Assembly (NCBI GenBank): GCA_029257335.1
Contig: JARIBV010000129.1
Span: 1-59,000, forward strand
DNA length: 59,000 nt
Source of the DNA: Faecousia sp.
GTDB lineage: Bacteria; Bacillota; Clostridia; Oscillospirales; Oscillospiraceae
Direction of reading: 5' to 3'
The notes under the pieces were generated by a model. The model worked only from the letters and a program-made list of their open reading frames with translations. It had not been told where the DNA came from and ran no database searches. How positions within the stretch are numbered: the first letter of the stretch is position 1; the number at the start of each line of letters is the position of its first letter. The translations under genes were made by a program, and so were the position numbers. Positions 37,030 to 45,524 of this stretch are shown in pieces.

Positions 37030-38082
37030 TTAGTTGGCCTCCTTCATCTCGTTGAGGAACCGGGCGAGAAGAAGCTGGCCCTCGGGGTAAAATTGTACGC
37101 CGGATACCCGGCAGGAAGGGTCCGTGAGGCCCTCCACGGTGCCGTCCAGCACGTTTTCATAAGTAACGGTCAAGCCCTTGCCCTCCAGGGTCTTGGGGTC
37201 GATGGTGTAGCACAGGTTCTGAGAGGCAATGGTAATGGCTTTGGTTTCCAGACACCGGATGGGGTGGCTGGTGATGCGGCGGAAGTCCACGGGGCAGACC
37301 GCGGCGCCGTAGGACATGGCGATGAGCTGACAGCCCAGACCCAGACCGAAGATGGGGAACTTTCCCCGGAGCTTTGCCAGGGTCTCGGCAATGAGGCTCA
37401 CCTGGTTGGGGTCGCCGGGGCCGTCGGACACCACCAGCCCCTGGGGCTTCAGGGCCTCAATGGCGGAAGCCTCCGTGTTCCAGGGGACGATGGTCACATT
37501 GCAGCCGTTTTCCTTCAGCTGAGACACCAGGCTCTGCTGGATGCCGCAGTCCAGGGCCACCACATGGAATCTGGGGTTGGCGGTGCGGACATACCGGGGC
37601 TTTTTGCAGCTGACCTTTGCCACCCGGCCCAGGCTCAGGCTGGTCCGGCCCAGAAGCTCCAGCGCCTGCTCGGTGGGCATGGAGGTGTGGCACAGAAGGG
37701 CCTTGCTGCCGCCGTGGTCCCGGATGCTTCTGGTAATGGCCCGGGTGTCCACGCCGTAGATGCCGGGCACACCGGCCTGCTCCAGGACCTCGGACAGGGT
37801 CCTGGTACAGCGGAAATTGGAAGGCGTGTCACAGTAATCCCGGACCACCAAGGCCCCCAGAGAGGGCCGTCCGCTTTCGTCGTCTTCATCGGTCATGCCA
37901 TAGTTTCCGATCAGGGGATAGGTCATGACCACCATCTGATCGGTGAGGGCGGGATTGGTCACCAGCTCCTGATAGCCCACCACGGCGGTGGCGAAGGTGA
38001 CTTCGCACACACGGTCGCAGGCGGCACCGAAGCCCCAGCCCAGATATTCTTCCCCATTTTCCAATACGAGTTTACGATTCAT
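37030..38082 (-). CDS. carA: Carbamoyl-phosphate synthase small subunit with degenerate glutaminase site
   Basis: CarA normally hydrolyses glutamine and channels ammonia to CarB. The 350-residue protein has the CarA N-terminal domain ([34 protein letters not shown]) and a class I amidotransferase fold (SDGPGDP). The catalytic triad, however, is broken. Where the family has GICLGHQ the protein reads GLGLGCQ, so the nucleophile Cys is Gly248 and the adjacent His is Cys251. The catalytic His of the HPE motif is Tyr332 in QFYPEG, and only Glu334 remains. Both codons were read directly from the DNA. Glutaminase activity is therefore unlikely, and ammonia may be the nitrogen donor, as in mitochondrial CPS I. 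The start is taken at 38082, an ATGA overlap with pyrC; an ATG four codons upstream is possible. Confidence 0.93.
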   Translation of the reverse strand: MNRKLVLENGEEYLGWGFGAACDRVCEVTFATAVVGYQELVTNPALTDQMVVMTYPLIGNYGMTDEDDESGRPSLGALVVRDYCDTPSNFRCTRTLSEVLEQAGVPGIYGVDTRAITRSIRDHGGSKALLCHTSMPTEQALELLGRTSLSLGRVAKVSCKKPRYVRTANPRFHVVALDCGIQQSLVSQLKENGCNVTIVPWNTEASAIEALKPQGLVVSDGPGDPNQVSLIAETLAKLRGKFPIFGLGLGCQLIAMSYGAAVCPVDFRRITSHPIRCLETKAITIASQNLCYTIDPKTLEGKGLTVTYENVLDGTVEGLTDPSCRVSGVQFYPEGQLLLARFLNEMKEAN

Positions 38083-39308
38083 TTCTCCAGCCATGCCAGT
38101 TTCCCTTCAACAATAGTAGCTTTGCACCGGCCGAATACAGACATCCCCGCAAAGGGAGTTGCCCGGCCCATGCTTAAAAATTCCTTCGGATCGATGGGAT
38201 ACTCCTCGTTGAGATCCCAGATACAATAATCTTGATTTGCCGGAAGATCAAACCGCTTCCGGGGGTTGATGCTCATAAGCTCCACCAGCTTTTCCAGGGA
38301 CAGGATCCCGGGCTTTACCAGGTTGGTATAGAGCACGGGGAAGGCCGTCTCCAGCCCGACCACACCCATGAGGCTCTTTTCCAGGCCTCGGCTTTTTTCC
38401 TCTGCGCTGTGGGGGGCGTGGTCCGTGGCGATCATGTCGATGGTACCGTCCAGCAGGCCCGCAATGAGGGCCTGACGGTCCTCTTCGGAGCGGATGGGGG
38501 GGTTCATCTTGAAGCGCCCGTCCTCCTGGAGCATGGAGTCATTCATTATTAAATAATGAGGCCCGGTCTCACAGGACACATCCAGCCCTTCGGCCTTGGC
38601 CCTGCGGATCAGCTCCACGGTCTGCTTAGTGGAAATGTGGCACACATGGTATTTGCAGCCCGTCCGGCGCACCAGCTCCAGATCCCTTGCCACGGGGCCC
38701 CATTCGCTTTCGGAGCAAATGCCCCGGTGGCCGTGGGCCTTGGCGTACTGACCGTCGTGGATGTAGCCCCCACGAAGCAGACGGTTGTCCTCACAGTGAG
38801 CCACCACCATTTTTCCCAGGGCCTTGGCCTTCTCCATGGCCTGCTGCATCAGCTCCTCGCTCTGCACGCCTCTGCCGTCATCGGAAAAGCCGCAGACAAA
38901 GGGGGCCATGGCATCCAGATCGGACAGCACCTCGCCCTTTTCGTCCACGGTGATGGACCCGTAGGGATGGACCCGAACCACGGCATTGTCCCGGATGGAA
39001 TCCAGCTGGGGCCGTAAATGCTCCAGCGAATCCGGCACGGGATTCAGGTTGGGCATGGAGCACACATCGCTGTATCCGCCCCGGGCGGCGGCACGGGTGC
39101 CGGAAGCGATGGTCTCTTTATAAAAAAATCCCGGTTCCCGAAGATGCACATGAACATCAACAAGAGCCGGCAACAGGCAACAGCTATCTAATTCAACAAT
39201 AGAAACACTACCGCCATTGCTGACGGACATATCACAAGAAAGTTCCATATCACGAAGACGAAAGCCGGAAGCTTCATAAGACTGCGCGTTTTTCAAACGA
39301 ATCTTCAT
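38079..39308 (-). CDS. pyrC: Dihydroorotase (PyrC, class I type)
   Basis: PyrC closes N-carbamoyl-aspartate to dihydroorotate. The 409-residue amidohydrolase has the metal motif DVHVHLREPG (Asp51, His53, His55), later His residues in VVAHCED and YHVCHISTK, and the C-terminal ATDHAPHS motif with the catalytic Asp. Length and pattern fit the longer, class I type rather than the short E. coli type. It is the first gene of the operon, with a short leader from the promoter at 39344-39373 and a GGAAAGGAG ribosome binding site. Confidence 0.95.
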   Translation of the reverse strand: MKIRLKNAQSYEASGFRLRDMELSCDMSVSNGGSVSIVELDSCCLLPALVDVHVHLREPGFFYKETIASGTRAAARGGYSDVCSMPNLNPVPDSLEHLRPQLDSIRDNAVVRVHPYGSITVDEKGEVLSDLDAMAPFVCGFSDDGRGVQSEELMQQAMEKAKALGKMVVAHCEDNRLLRGGYIHDGQYAKAHGHRGICSESEWGPVARDLELVRRTGCKYHVCHISTKQTVELIRRAKAEGLDVSCETGPHYLIMNDSMLQEDGRFKMNPPIRSEEDRQALIAGLLDGTIDMIATDHAPHSAEEKSRGLEKSLMGVVGLETAFPVLYTNLVKPGILSLEKLVELMSINPRKRFDLPANQDYCIWDLNEEYPIDPKEFLSMGRATPFAGMSVFGRCKATIVEGKLAWLEK

Positions 39309-39343
39309 ATCGTATCTCCTTTCCGTGTAAACTTATCTGTCCG

Positions 39344-39373
39344 ATTATAACATTTTTCGACCGGGACTGTCAA
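39344..39373 (-). promoter_or_regulatory. Sigma-A promoter of the pyr operon
   Basis: Minus strand TTGACA (39373-39368), 18-base spacer, TATAAT (39349-39344), both hexamers perfect. The leader to pyrC is only about 30 bases, too short for the PyrR-type attenuator common in Firmicutes pyr operons. Confidence 0.8.
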
Positions 39374-39553
39374 CTGACGAAAGGACAAAAAACTGCACAG
39401 GATTTCAAATCGCAAAACTTTGTTTCTTGGTGCTATTGCGAACGCCGCCCCAAAAACAAAGAAACTGCCGGGAAGAGGGAAAAGGGGATACTATATAATA
39501 TAAGGAATTCCGAGAAAAAATTTCCGGAATCCCGGTTTTTTGAAAAATAACAT
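39374..39553. other. Intergenic region between divergent pyr and yceD promoters
   Basis: AT-rich, no supported gene. It contains TATATAATATAAGG near 39492 (a -10-like sequence without a matching -35) and an imperfect hairpin GGAATTCCG...CCGGAATCC followed by a T run near 39541, which could be a weak terminator or leader element on the plus strand. Confidence 0.4.
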
Positions 39554-39582
39554 TTGACAAATGGAAGGGAATCTCTTATAAT
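39554..39582 (+). promoter_or_regulatory. Sigma-A promoter of yceD-rpmF
   Basis: TTGACA (39554-39559), 17-base spacer, TATAAT (39577-39582). Full consensus, in keeping with a ribosomal protein operon. Confidence 0.85.
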
Positions 39583-39614
39583 ATCTATTGCATGACTGTG
39601 AGGAGGGGATAACT

Positions 39615-40118
39615 ATGCTGTTGGGATTGTCAAAGATTATAGACTGCCCCGGTGAGAGTGTATCCTTTTCTACCAGTGTGGATCTGAGCGATCTTCGCTT
39701 TGGTACCTGCTATCCCCTTCGGGAGCCTGTCCGGGCTTCCGGCGTGGTGCGCAATACCGCCGGCGTTCTGCTGATGTCGGGTTCTCTCACGACCCGCCTG
39801 TATGGCGTCTGCGATCGGTGCGCCCGGGAGTTTGAGCGTGATGTGGAGTTTCCCATCAATGCCGTTCTGGTCACTGAGTTTGCCAACGAAGATAACGAAG
39901 ACGAAAGGGTCTTTCAGCTGGAAGGCGACAGCGCAGATCTGGACGATATTGTGACGACGACCTTCGTCCTCAATCTGGAGTCCAAGCTTCTGTGTACACC
40001 GGACTGTAAGGGTCTGTGCTGCAAATGCGGCGCAAACCTCAATGACGGCCCCTGTGGCTGTCAGCCCGAACTGGACCCCCGTTTTGCTGCTTTAAAGCAG
40101 CTTCTCAAAGATAAGTAA
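39615..40118 (+). CDS. YceD/DUF177 family protein
   Basis: A 167-residue member of the YceD (DUF177) family, which in many bacteria lies directly upstream of rpmF and has been linked to 23S rRNA processing or ribosome assembly. Cysteine pairs are visible: CDRCAREF around residue 58 and a cluster CTPDCKGLCCKCG...CGC in residues 131-155 that is likely a zinc site. ATG 39615 follows GAGGAGGGGAT and is preferred over a start nine codons upstream. The gene order yceD-rpmF is highly conserved, which supports the call. Confidence 0.9.
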   Translation: MLLGLSKIIDCPGESVSFSTSVDLSDLRFGTCYPLREPVRASGVVRNTAGVLLMSGSLTTRLYGVCDRCAREFERDVEFPINAVLVTEFANEDNEDERVFQLEGDSADLDDIVTTTFVLNLESKLLCTPDCKGLCCKCGANLNDGPCGCQPELDPRFAALKQLLKDK

Positions 40119-40163
40119 ATTTTGACGCTGTGAAAAGCAGTTCGACCTAAGGAGGTGTCACGC

Positions 40164-40349
40164 ATGGCTGTTCCTAAGTGTAAAGTTTCCAAGGCAAGAC
40201 GCGACAAGCGCCGCGGCTCCAACTGGAAGCTGTCCGCCCCCGGCGTGGTTGCTTGCCCCAAGTGCGGCGAGTTCTGCCTGCCCCACAGAGCCTGCAAGGC
40301 TTGCGGCTACTACAATGGCCGTCAGGTTGTCGCTGTGGAGTCTAAGTAA
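40164..40349 (+). CDS. rpmF: 50S ribosomal protein L32
   Basis: L32 is a 61-residue zinc-ribbon protein of the large ribosomal subunit. It begins [19 protein letters not shown] as usual, and the zinc ligands Cys31, Cys34, Cys44 and Cys47 are all present, so this is the zinc-containing paralogue form. ATG 40164 follows TAAGGAGGTGT. It is 45 bases after yceD and ends at a strong terminator. Many relatives have plsX and fabH next; here der follows instead. Confidence 0.97.
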   Translation: MAVPKCKVSKARRDKRRGSNWKLSAPGVVACPKCGEFCLPHRACKACGYYNGRQVVAVESK

Positions 40350-40366
40350 GAGGCGAAAGAAAGCAA

Positions 40367-40400
40367 GAGGAAGGTGCTTCTGCCTTCCTCTTTTTTCTTT
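40367..40400 (+). terminator. Terminator after rpmF
   Basis: GAGGAAGG pairs with CCTTCCTC across an 8-base loop, followed by TTTTTTCTTT. Confidence 0.85.
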
Positions 40401-40461
40401 ACTCTTTTTGCATAGCAGCAGGGGCTTTTTTGCTGTCTTTCCAGAAACTCCCGCATTTTGC

Positions 40462-40490
40462 TTGACCAAACGGGAACTGTGTGAGATAAT
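40462..40490 (+). promoter_or_regulatory. Sigma-A promoter of der-plsY-gpsA
   Basis: TTGACC (40462-40467), 17-base spacer, GATAAT (40485-40490), 32 bases before the der start. Confidence 0.65.
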
Positions 40491-40522
40491 ATAAGAATTA
40501 AGATAACTAGGAGGGATTTTTT

Positions 40523-41851
40523 ATGCCGAAACCTTTGGTTGCCATCATCGGCCGCCCCAATGTGGGAAAATCCATGCTCTTTAACAAATTGACCGGTCAG
40601 CGCAGCGCCATTGTGGAGGATACCCCCGGCGTCACCCGGGACCGGATCTATGGCCAGTGCGAGTGGAGAGGCCGTACCTTTGACATTATGGACACCGGCG
40701 GTATCGAACCCGGTACCGACAGCGAGATCCTGAAATTCATGCGCCGCCAGGCCGAGATCGGCATTGAGCTTGCCGATGCCATTATTATGGTGGTGGATGT
40801 AAAGGTGGGCATGACCGCCGCCGACTCCGCCGTGGCCACCATTTTGCAGAAGGCCAGAAAGCCTGTGCTGCTGGCCGTCAACAAGTGCGACTCCACCGGC
40901 GGGGTGAATCCCGATGTGTACGAGTTCTACGGCCTGGGCCTGGGGGACCCCTTGGAGGTCTCCGCCGTCCACGGCCACGGCACCGGCGACCTGCTGGACT
41001 GGTGCGTGGACCAGTTCTCCGAGGAGGACTGGCAGGAGGAGGAAGAGGACGTCATCAAGGTTGCCATTGTGGGCAAGCCCAATGTGGGAAAATCCAGCCT
41101 CATCAACCAGATCCTGGGCGAAGAGCGTGTCATCGTCTCCAATATGGCAGGCACCACCCGTGATGCCATCGACAGCTACTTTGAAAATCAGTACGGAAAG
41201 TACTGCTTCATCGACACCGCCGGTATGCGCCGGAAGTCCAGAGTGGACGATGCGGTGGAGCGCTACAGCAATATGCGCTCCGTCAGCGCCATCGAGCGGT
41301 CCGATGTGTGCATCGTGATGATCGATGCCACCGAGGGGGTCACCGAGCAGGACACCAAGATTGCGGGCCTGGTCCATGAGGCCGGCAAGGCCGTCATCAT
41401 TGCCATCAATAAGTGGGATCTGGTGGAGAAGGAAACCAACACCATGCGGGATATGGAGCAGAAGGTCCGTCAGGATCTGAGCTTTATGCCCTACGCCCAG
41501 GTGATGTTCCTGTCCGCCCTTACGGGCCAGCGTGTGGACAAGCTCTATGAGGCCATCAATTCCGCATCGGAGAGCAACTGTATGCGGATCACCACTGGCG
41601 CCCTCAACAGCGTCCTGGCCGATGCCACCGCCAGAGTGCAGCCCCCCACGGATAAGGGCCGCCGGCTGAAGATCTACTATATGACCCAGGCCAGCGTGAA
41701 GCCCCCCCATTTCGTCATTTTCTGCAATGACGCCCGGCTGTTCCATTTCTCCTATCAGAGATATCTGGAAAACCAGATCCGCTCCGTCTTCGGCCTTGCA
41801 GGCACCCCCATCCGCATCACCATTCGCCAAAAGGGCGATAAGGAGGAATAA
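40523..41851 (+). CDS. der: Ribosome biogenesis GTPase Der (EngA)
   Basis: Der is an essential double GTPase for 50S subunit assembly. The 442-residue protein has GTPase domain 1 with G1 GRPNVGKS (residues 8-15), DTGG and NKCD, then GTPase domain 2 with G1 GKPNVGKSSLIN (near residue 184), DTAG and NKWD, and a C-terminal KH-like domain from about residue 355. Length is standard. ATG 40523 follows TAGGAGGGA. It is followed by plsY and gpsA, a gene order common in Clostridia. Confidence 0.97.
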   Translation: MPKPLVAIIGRPNVGKSMLFNKLTGQRSAIVEDTPGVTRDRIYGQCEWRGRTFDIMDTGGIEPGTDSEILKFMRRQAEIGIELADAIIMVVDVKVGMTAADSAVATILQKARKPVLLAVNKCDSTGGVNPDVYEFYGLGLGDPLEVSAVHGHGTGDLLDWCVDQFSEEDWQEEEEDVIKVAIVGKPNVGKSSLINQILGEERVIVSNMAGTTRDAIDSYFENQYGKYCFIDTAGMRRKSRVDDAVERYSNMRSVSAIERSDVCIVMIDATEGVTEQDTKIAGLVHEAGKAVIIAINKWDLVEKETNTMRDMEQKVRQDLSFMPYAQVMFLSALTGQRVDKLYEAINSASESNCMRITTGALNSVLADATARVQPPTDKGRRLKIYYMTQASVKPPHFVIFCNDARLFHFSYQRYLENQIRSVFGLAGTPIRITIRQKGDKEE

Positions 41852-41855
41852 CGCC

Positions 41856-42491
41856 ATGGGAAATCTGATCGGTTCGATCGTGGTTACCATTCTGGCAGCC
41901 TATTTCCTGGGAAATCTCAATGGAGCCATTATTATTTCCGGCCTTTTGGATAAGGAGGATGTGCGCACCCGGGGCAGCGGAAACGCCGGTATGACCAACT
42001 ATATGCGAAACTACGGCCTGCGGAAGACCGGCCTTGTGGTTCTCATCGATTTGGGCAAGGCGGTGCTGGCCTGCTTTATGGGCGGACTGCTGCTCAATCC
42101 CTATGGGCTCTGGATCGAGGGCACCATGCTGGCCGGGGTGATGGTCTCCCTGGGCCACGATTTTCCCGCCACCCAGGGCTTCCGGGGAGGAAAGGGCATC
42201 CTCTGCGGCCTGGGCGTGGCCCTGGTAGCGGATTGGCGGATCGGCCTTCTGATTTTGGGCGTGTTTTTGATCATCGTGATTTTGACCCGCTATGTGTCCC
42301 TGGGCTCCGTGGTGGCGGCCTTCACCCTGGGGGTGGCCTTTACGGTGCTGCACCTGGACAATGTCCGGGTCTGCGTCCTGGGCTGGGTCATCTCCCTTTG
42401 TGCTATTTTTATGCATCGTGGAAACATCAAACGACTGTTTGCAGGTACCGAACGAAAGCTGTCCTTTGGACATAAGGAGGAGCAGGCATGA
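41856..42491 (+). CDS. plsY: Glycerol-3-phosphate acyltransferase PlsY
   Basis: PlsY transfers the acyl group from acyl-phosphate to glycerol-3-phosphate, the first step of phospholipid synthesis. The 211-residue membrane protein has several hydrophobic helices and the conserved motifs GSGNAGMTNYMRNYG, GHDFPATQGFRGGKGI and a C-terminal HRGNIKRLFAGTE. Length fits the family. ATG 41856 follows AAGGAGGAATAAC; the longer frame is inside der. Its product lysophosphatidate needs glycerol-3-phosphate, which GpsA encoded by the next gene provides. Confidence 0.95.
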   Translation: MGNLIGSIVVTILAAYFLGNLNGAIIISGLLDKEDVRTRGSGNAGMTNYMRNYGLRKTGLVVLIDLGKAVLACFMGGLLLNPYGLWIEGTMLAGVMVSLGHDFPATQGFRGGKGILCGLGVALVADWRIGLLILGVFLIIVILTRYVSLGSVVAAFTLGVAFTVLHLDNVRVCVLGWVISLCAIFMHRGNIKRLFAGTERKLSFGHKEEQA

Positions 42492-43507
42492 AGATAACGG
42501 TTGCAGGAAGCGGCGGCTGGGGAACGGCCCTGGCCATTCAGCTGTGCAAGAATGCACATGATGTCACATTGTGGTCCCATAACCCTGCCAAGGCAGAGCA
42601 GATGGCACAGACCCGGCAAAACCCCATGCTCTCCGGCGTGGCCCTGCCGCAGGGGCTTCGCATCACTGCGGACCCTGCCTGTGTGGGGGACTGCGCCCTG
42701 GTGGTTTTGGCCTGTCCGTCCTTTCCCTTCCGCTCCGTGTGCCGGACCCTTGCGCCCCATTTGAAGAAGGAGACCATTCTGGTTTCCGTCACCAAGGGCA
42801 TCGAACCCCGGAGCAATAAGCGCATGAGCGAGGTGGCCGCAGAGGAGACCGGCTGTACCGTGGCGGTGCTCACAGGCCCCAGCCACGCAGAGGAAGTGGC
42901 CCGGGGCATTCCCACGGGCTGCGTGGCCGCCTGCCCCAGCAAAGAGGTGGCGGAGCTGGTGCAAGATGCGTTCATGTCCGAGAATTTCCGGGTCTATTCC
43001 AACCCGGACATGATCGGCGCAGAGCTGGGAGGCGCCTTAAAGAATGTCATTGCCCTGTGTGCCGGCATTTCCGACGGCCTGGGCTTCGGAGACAATACAA
43101 AGGCCATGCTCATGACCAGAGGTCTTACGGAGACCGCCCGGCTGGGCCTGGCCCTAGGTGCCAGGAAGGAAACCTTCGCAGGCCTGGCGGGGGTGGGGGA
43201 TCTCATCGTGACCTGCACCTCCCAGCACTCCAGAAACCGCCGGGCGGGAATCCTCATCGGCCAGGGTCTGTCCCCCAGGCAGGCCATGGAGCAGGTGGGC
43301 GCAGTGGTGGAAGGCTATTTTGCCGCGGAATCTGCCTATCTGCTGGCCCGATCCATCGGAGCGGATATGCCCATCACAGAGGCGGCCTATCAGGTGCTCT
43401 ATGAAGGGGCCGATGTGCGGGAAACCGTGAGCCGTCTCCTGAACCGCAACAAACGGGTGGAAACGGAGAATTTCTCCTGGGAAACCACCTGGAACAGCCA
43501 GCAATAA
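42488..43507 (+). CDS. gpsA: Glycerol-3-phosphate dehydrogenase [NAD(P)+]
   Basis: GpsA reduces dihydroxyacetone phosphate to glycerol-3-phosphate for membrane lipids. The 339-residue protein has the N-terminal Rossmann motif GSGGWGTALA (residues 7-16), VSVTKGIEP in the middle, the catalytic Lys region GGALKNVIALCAGI and the C-terminal domain with GDLIVTCTSQHSRNRRAG. Its start overlaps the plsY stop by an ATGA. A terminator follows within 70 bases. Confidence 0.97.
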   Translation: MKITVAGSGGWGTALAIQLCKNAHDVTLWSHNPAKAEQMAQTRQNPMLSGVALPQGLRITADPACVGDCALVVLACPSFPFRSVCRTLAPHLKKETILVSVTKGIEPRSNKRMSEVAAEETGCTVAVLTGPSHAEEVARGIPTGCVAACPSKEVAELVQDAFMSENFRVYSNPDMIGAELGGALKNVIALCAGISDGLGFGDNTKAMLMTRGLTETARLGLALGARKETFAGLAGVGDLIVTCTSQHSRNRRAGILIGQGLSPRQAMEQVGAVVEGYFAAESAYLLARSIGADMPITEAAYQVLYEGADVRETVSRLLNRNKRVETENFSWETTWNSQQ

Positions 43508-43538
43508 CAAATCCCCCGAAAGGGCGAACCATTTCATG

Positions 43539-43575
43539 GGCCTCCGGCGCAGATCGCTGCACCGGAGGCTTTTTC
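43539..43575 (+). terminator. Terminator after gpsA
   Basis: GCCTCCGG pairs with CCGGAGGC, with additional GCAG/CTGC pairing inside, followed by TTTTT. Confidence 0.85.
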
Positions 43576-43835
43576 TATGGCCGAAGCACCGGGAAAAGAC
43601 GACACGATTCCCAAAGGTCAACGACCCCTCCTTCCCGAAGGGTCCCAGAATCAGAAGGCTCCGCTGCACGCTCCCGCCGGGAACGGAAAAGGAAGGGACC
43701 AAAGGCATAGGCAGCCCTCTGTTGCACAGAAAGCCGCTCCGGCCTTCCGGCGGGCACTGCAAACCCTTGTCCTCAAAGCCCCGCTCCATCTGCAAGCCTC
43801 CTGCTTGCAGAACCGAAAAAGCATGGCTTAACCCA
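43576..43835. other. GC-rich unassigned intergenic segment with small hairpins
   Basis: About 260 bases between the gpsA and ilvE terminators. Open frames exist on both strands but none has a ribosome binding site or a recognisable product. Small inverted repeats are present, for example CTGCAAGC/GCTTGCAG (43790-43810) and CCCTTC/GAAGGG near 43630. It might be a dispersed intergenic repeat or a structured RNA; no family was recognised. Confidence 0.35.
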
Positions 43836-43872
43836 TAAAAAAGTGGCAAGCAGGAGAGTTCCTGCTTGCCAC
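43836..43872 (-). terminator. Terminator of the branched-chain fermentation operon
   Basis: Perfect 12-bp arms GTGGCAAGCAGG and CCTGCTTGCCAC around AGAGTT; on the minus strand TTTTTTATG follows. It lies 14 bases after the ilvE stop. Confidence 0.9.
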
Positions 43873-43885
43873 AGATCCATAGGGG

Positions 43886-44959
43886 TTAGGAAATCTTCAT
43901 GACCCAGCCGTAGGGATCTTCCCGCTCGCCGCGCTGAATGCCGGTGAGGGTGTCGTAGATGTCCTGCGCAATGGGTCCGATTTTGCCGTCGGACAGGTGC
44001 ATTTCCTTGCCGTGGTACTCCAGAAGACCGACGGGGGAGATGACAGCGGCAGTGCCGGTGCCGAAGGCTTCGGTGAGGCGGCCGCTCTCATGGGCCTCAA
44101 AGAGCTCGGCCACGCTGATGGGCCGCTCCTCCACGGTGAGGCCCTTGTCCTTGGCCAGCTGCAAAACGCTCTTGCGGGTAATGCCGGGCAGGATGCTGCC
44201 ACCGGTGGGAGCGGTGACCAGCTTGCCGTCCATGACGAAGATCATGTTCATGGCACCCACTTCTTCCACATACTTGTTTTCCCGGCCGTCCAGCCACAGG
44301 ACCTGGTCAAAGCCCTTCTTGGCAGCCTCGGCGGCGGCCTTCAGGGAAGCGGAATAGTTGCCGCCGGTCTTTGCGGCGCCGGTGCCGCCCTTGACGGCAC
44401 GGACATAGTGATCCTCAATGTGGATCTTGACGGGAGCCATGCCGTTTTTGTAGTAGCTGCCGGAGGCGGCACAGATGATGTAGTACAGGTACTTCTTAGC
44501 GGGATGCACACCCAGCTCGGCACCGTCGGCGATCATGGTGGGACGCAGATACAGGGAGGTGCCTTCCATATGGGGGACCCAGCCCTCTTCCAGTTCCACC
44601 AGCATCTTCATGGCCTTCACCTGGAACTCCGGGTCCAGAGGAGGCATGCACATACGCTCGGCACTCTGATTCATGCGGTTTGCGTTCTCGATGGGACGGA
44701 ACATCTGCAAGCCGCCGTCGGCACGGCGGTATGCCTTCAGACCCTCAAAGATCTCCTGGCTGTAGTGCAGAACAGGGGAGGCGGGGTCGATGGCGAGAGG
44801 TCCGTAGGGCTGGATCCTGGCGTCATGCCAGCCGATGCCCTCGGTGTACTCGACGATAAACATGTGATCGGTAAAGTACTTGCCGAAGCCCAGAGCGGAT
44901 TCGTCCTGAGGTTTCGGGTTGGGATGTTCATTGCGAATAATCTTGATCTCCAGATCCAT
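43886..44959 (-). CDS. ilvE: Branched-chain amino acid aminotransferase
   Basis: IlvE exchanges amino groups between valine, leucine or isoleucine and 2-oxoglutarate, using PLP. The 357-residue protein is of the larger BCAT type, with the PLP lysine Lys197 in GAAKTGGNYSAS, GFDQVLWLDG and the C-terminal FGTGTAAVISPVG loop. ATG 44959 lies at good distance after AAAGGGGA; an ATG two codons earlier is too close to it. It is the last gene of an operon that also encodes a ferredoxin-dependent 2-oxoacid oxidoreductase, butyrate kinase and phosphotransbutyrylase. This strongly suggests that here it starts amino-acid breakdown, although the reaction is reversible. Confidence 0.95.
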   Translation of the reverse strand: MDLEIKIIRNEHPNPKPQDESALGFGKYFTDHMFIVEYTEGIGWHDARIQPYGPLAIDPASPVLHYSQEIFEGLKAYRRADGGLQMFRPIENANRMNQSAERMCMPPLDPEFQVKAMKMLVELEEGWVPHMEGTSLYLRPTMIADGAELGVHPAKKYLYYIICAASGSYYKNGMAPVKIHIEDHYVRAVKGGTGAAKTGGNYSASLKAAAEAAKKGFDQVLWLDGRENKYVEEVGAMNMIFVMDGKLVTAPTGGSILPGITRKSVLQLAKDKGLTVEERPISVAELFEAHESGRLTEAFGTGTAAVISPVGLLEYHGKEMHLSDGKIGPIAQDIYDTLTGIQRGEREDPYGWVMKIS

Positions 44960-44986
44960 AATCATTCCCCTTTCTGAATTTCGTCA

Positions 44987-45523
44987 TTATTTGACGCAGG
45001 CAGCGCCGCGGCGCAGTGCCTCAATGTTCAGGTCTACCAGCTTGGCCTTGGGGCCGGTGAACATATGCACCAGCATTTCCTTGATGGTCTCAACCCCCAG
45101 GTTGCCCATGGCCTCGATGTAGGCACCCAGCATGACCATGTTGGCCACCTTGGCATTGCCCAGCTCGTTGGCGATGTCCAGACAGGGGACATAGATGGCA
45201 CGCACGTCCTGCCGTTCCACCTTCTCGGTGATGATGGAGCTGTTGACAAAGACGGTGCCGTTCTTGACCACGGTGGGCTCGAACTTCTTCAGAGAGGGCA
45301 GGTTCATGGCGATCAGCTCGGTGGGCTCCAGAACGATGGGGCAGATGATGGGCTCTTCCGAGATCACAACGCAGCAGTTTGCGGTACCGCCGCGCATTTC
45401 CGGACCATAGGAGGGGAGCCAGGAAACATCCTTGCCCTCTTTCATGCCGGCCTCTGCCAGCGTCTTGCCAATGGCCATGACGCCCTGGCCGCCGAAACCG
45501 GCGATCATGATTTCATTGGTCAT
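44987..45523 (-). CDS. 2-oxoacid:ferredoxin oxidoreductase gamma subunit (VorC/KorC-like)
   Basis: The 178-residue gamma chain of a ferredoxin-dependent 2-oxoacid oxidoreductase. It has the typical N-terminus [21 protein letters not shown] and the [22 protein letters not shown] block of the family, where the chain helps bind coenzyme A and close the active site. It is encoded one base after the beta subunit gene. With the neighbouring ilvE, ptb and buk, branched-chain 2-oxoacids (VOR) are the most likely substrates; 2-oxoglutarate (KOR) cannot be excluded on sequence alone. Confidence 0.93.
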   Translation of the reverse strand: MTNEIMIAGFGGQGVMAIGKTLAEAGMKEGKDVSWLPSYGPEMRGGTANCCVVISEEPIICPIVLEPTELIAMNLPSLKKFEPTVVKNGTVFVNSSIITEKVERQDVRAIYVPCLDIANELGNAKVANMVMLGAYIEAMGNLGVETIKEMLVHMFTGPKAKLVDLNIEALRRGAACVK

Positions 45524-45524
45524 C

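Noticed and set aside
43154-43507. Alternative overlapping genes in gpsA suggested by open frames in other phases
   Set aside because: gpsA is fully consistent with its family over this stretch; the others have no start signals.
43154-43849. Minus-strand open frame of 231 codons across the end of gpsA and the gap after it
   Set aside because: It runs antisense through gpsA and through two terminator hairpins and has no ribosome binding site. A faint similarity to a zinc-ribbon start could not be supported.
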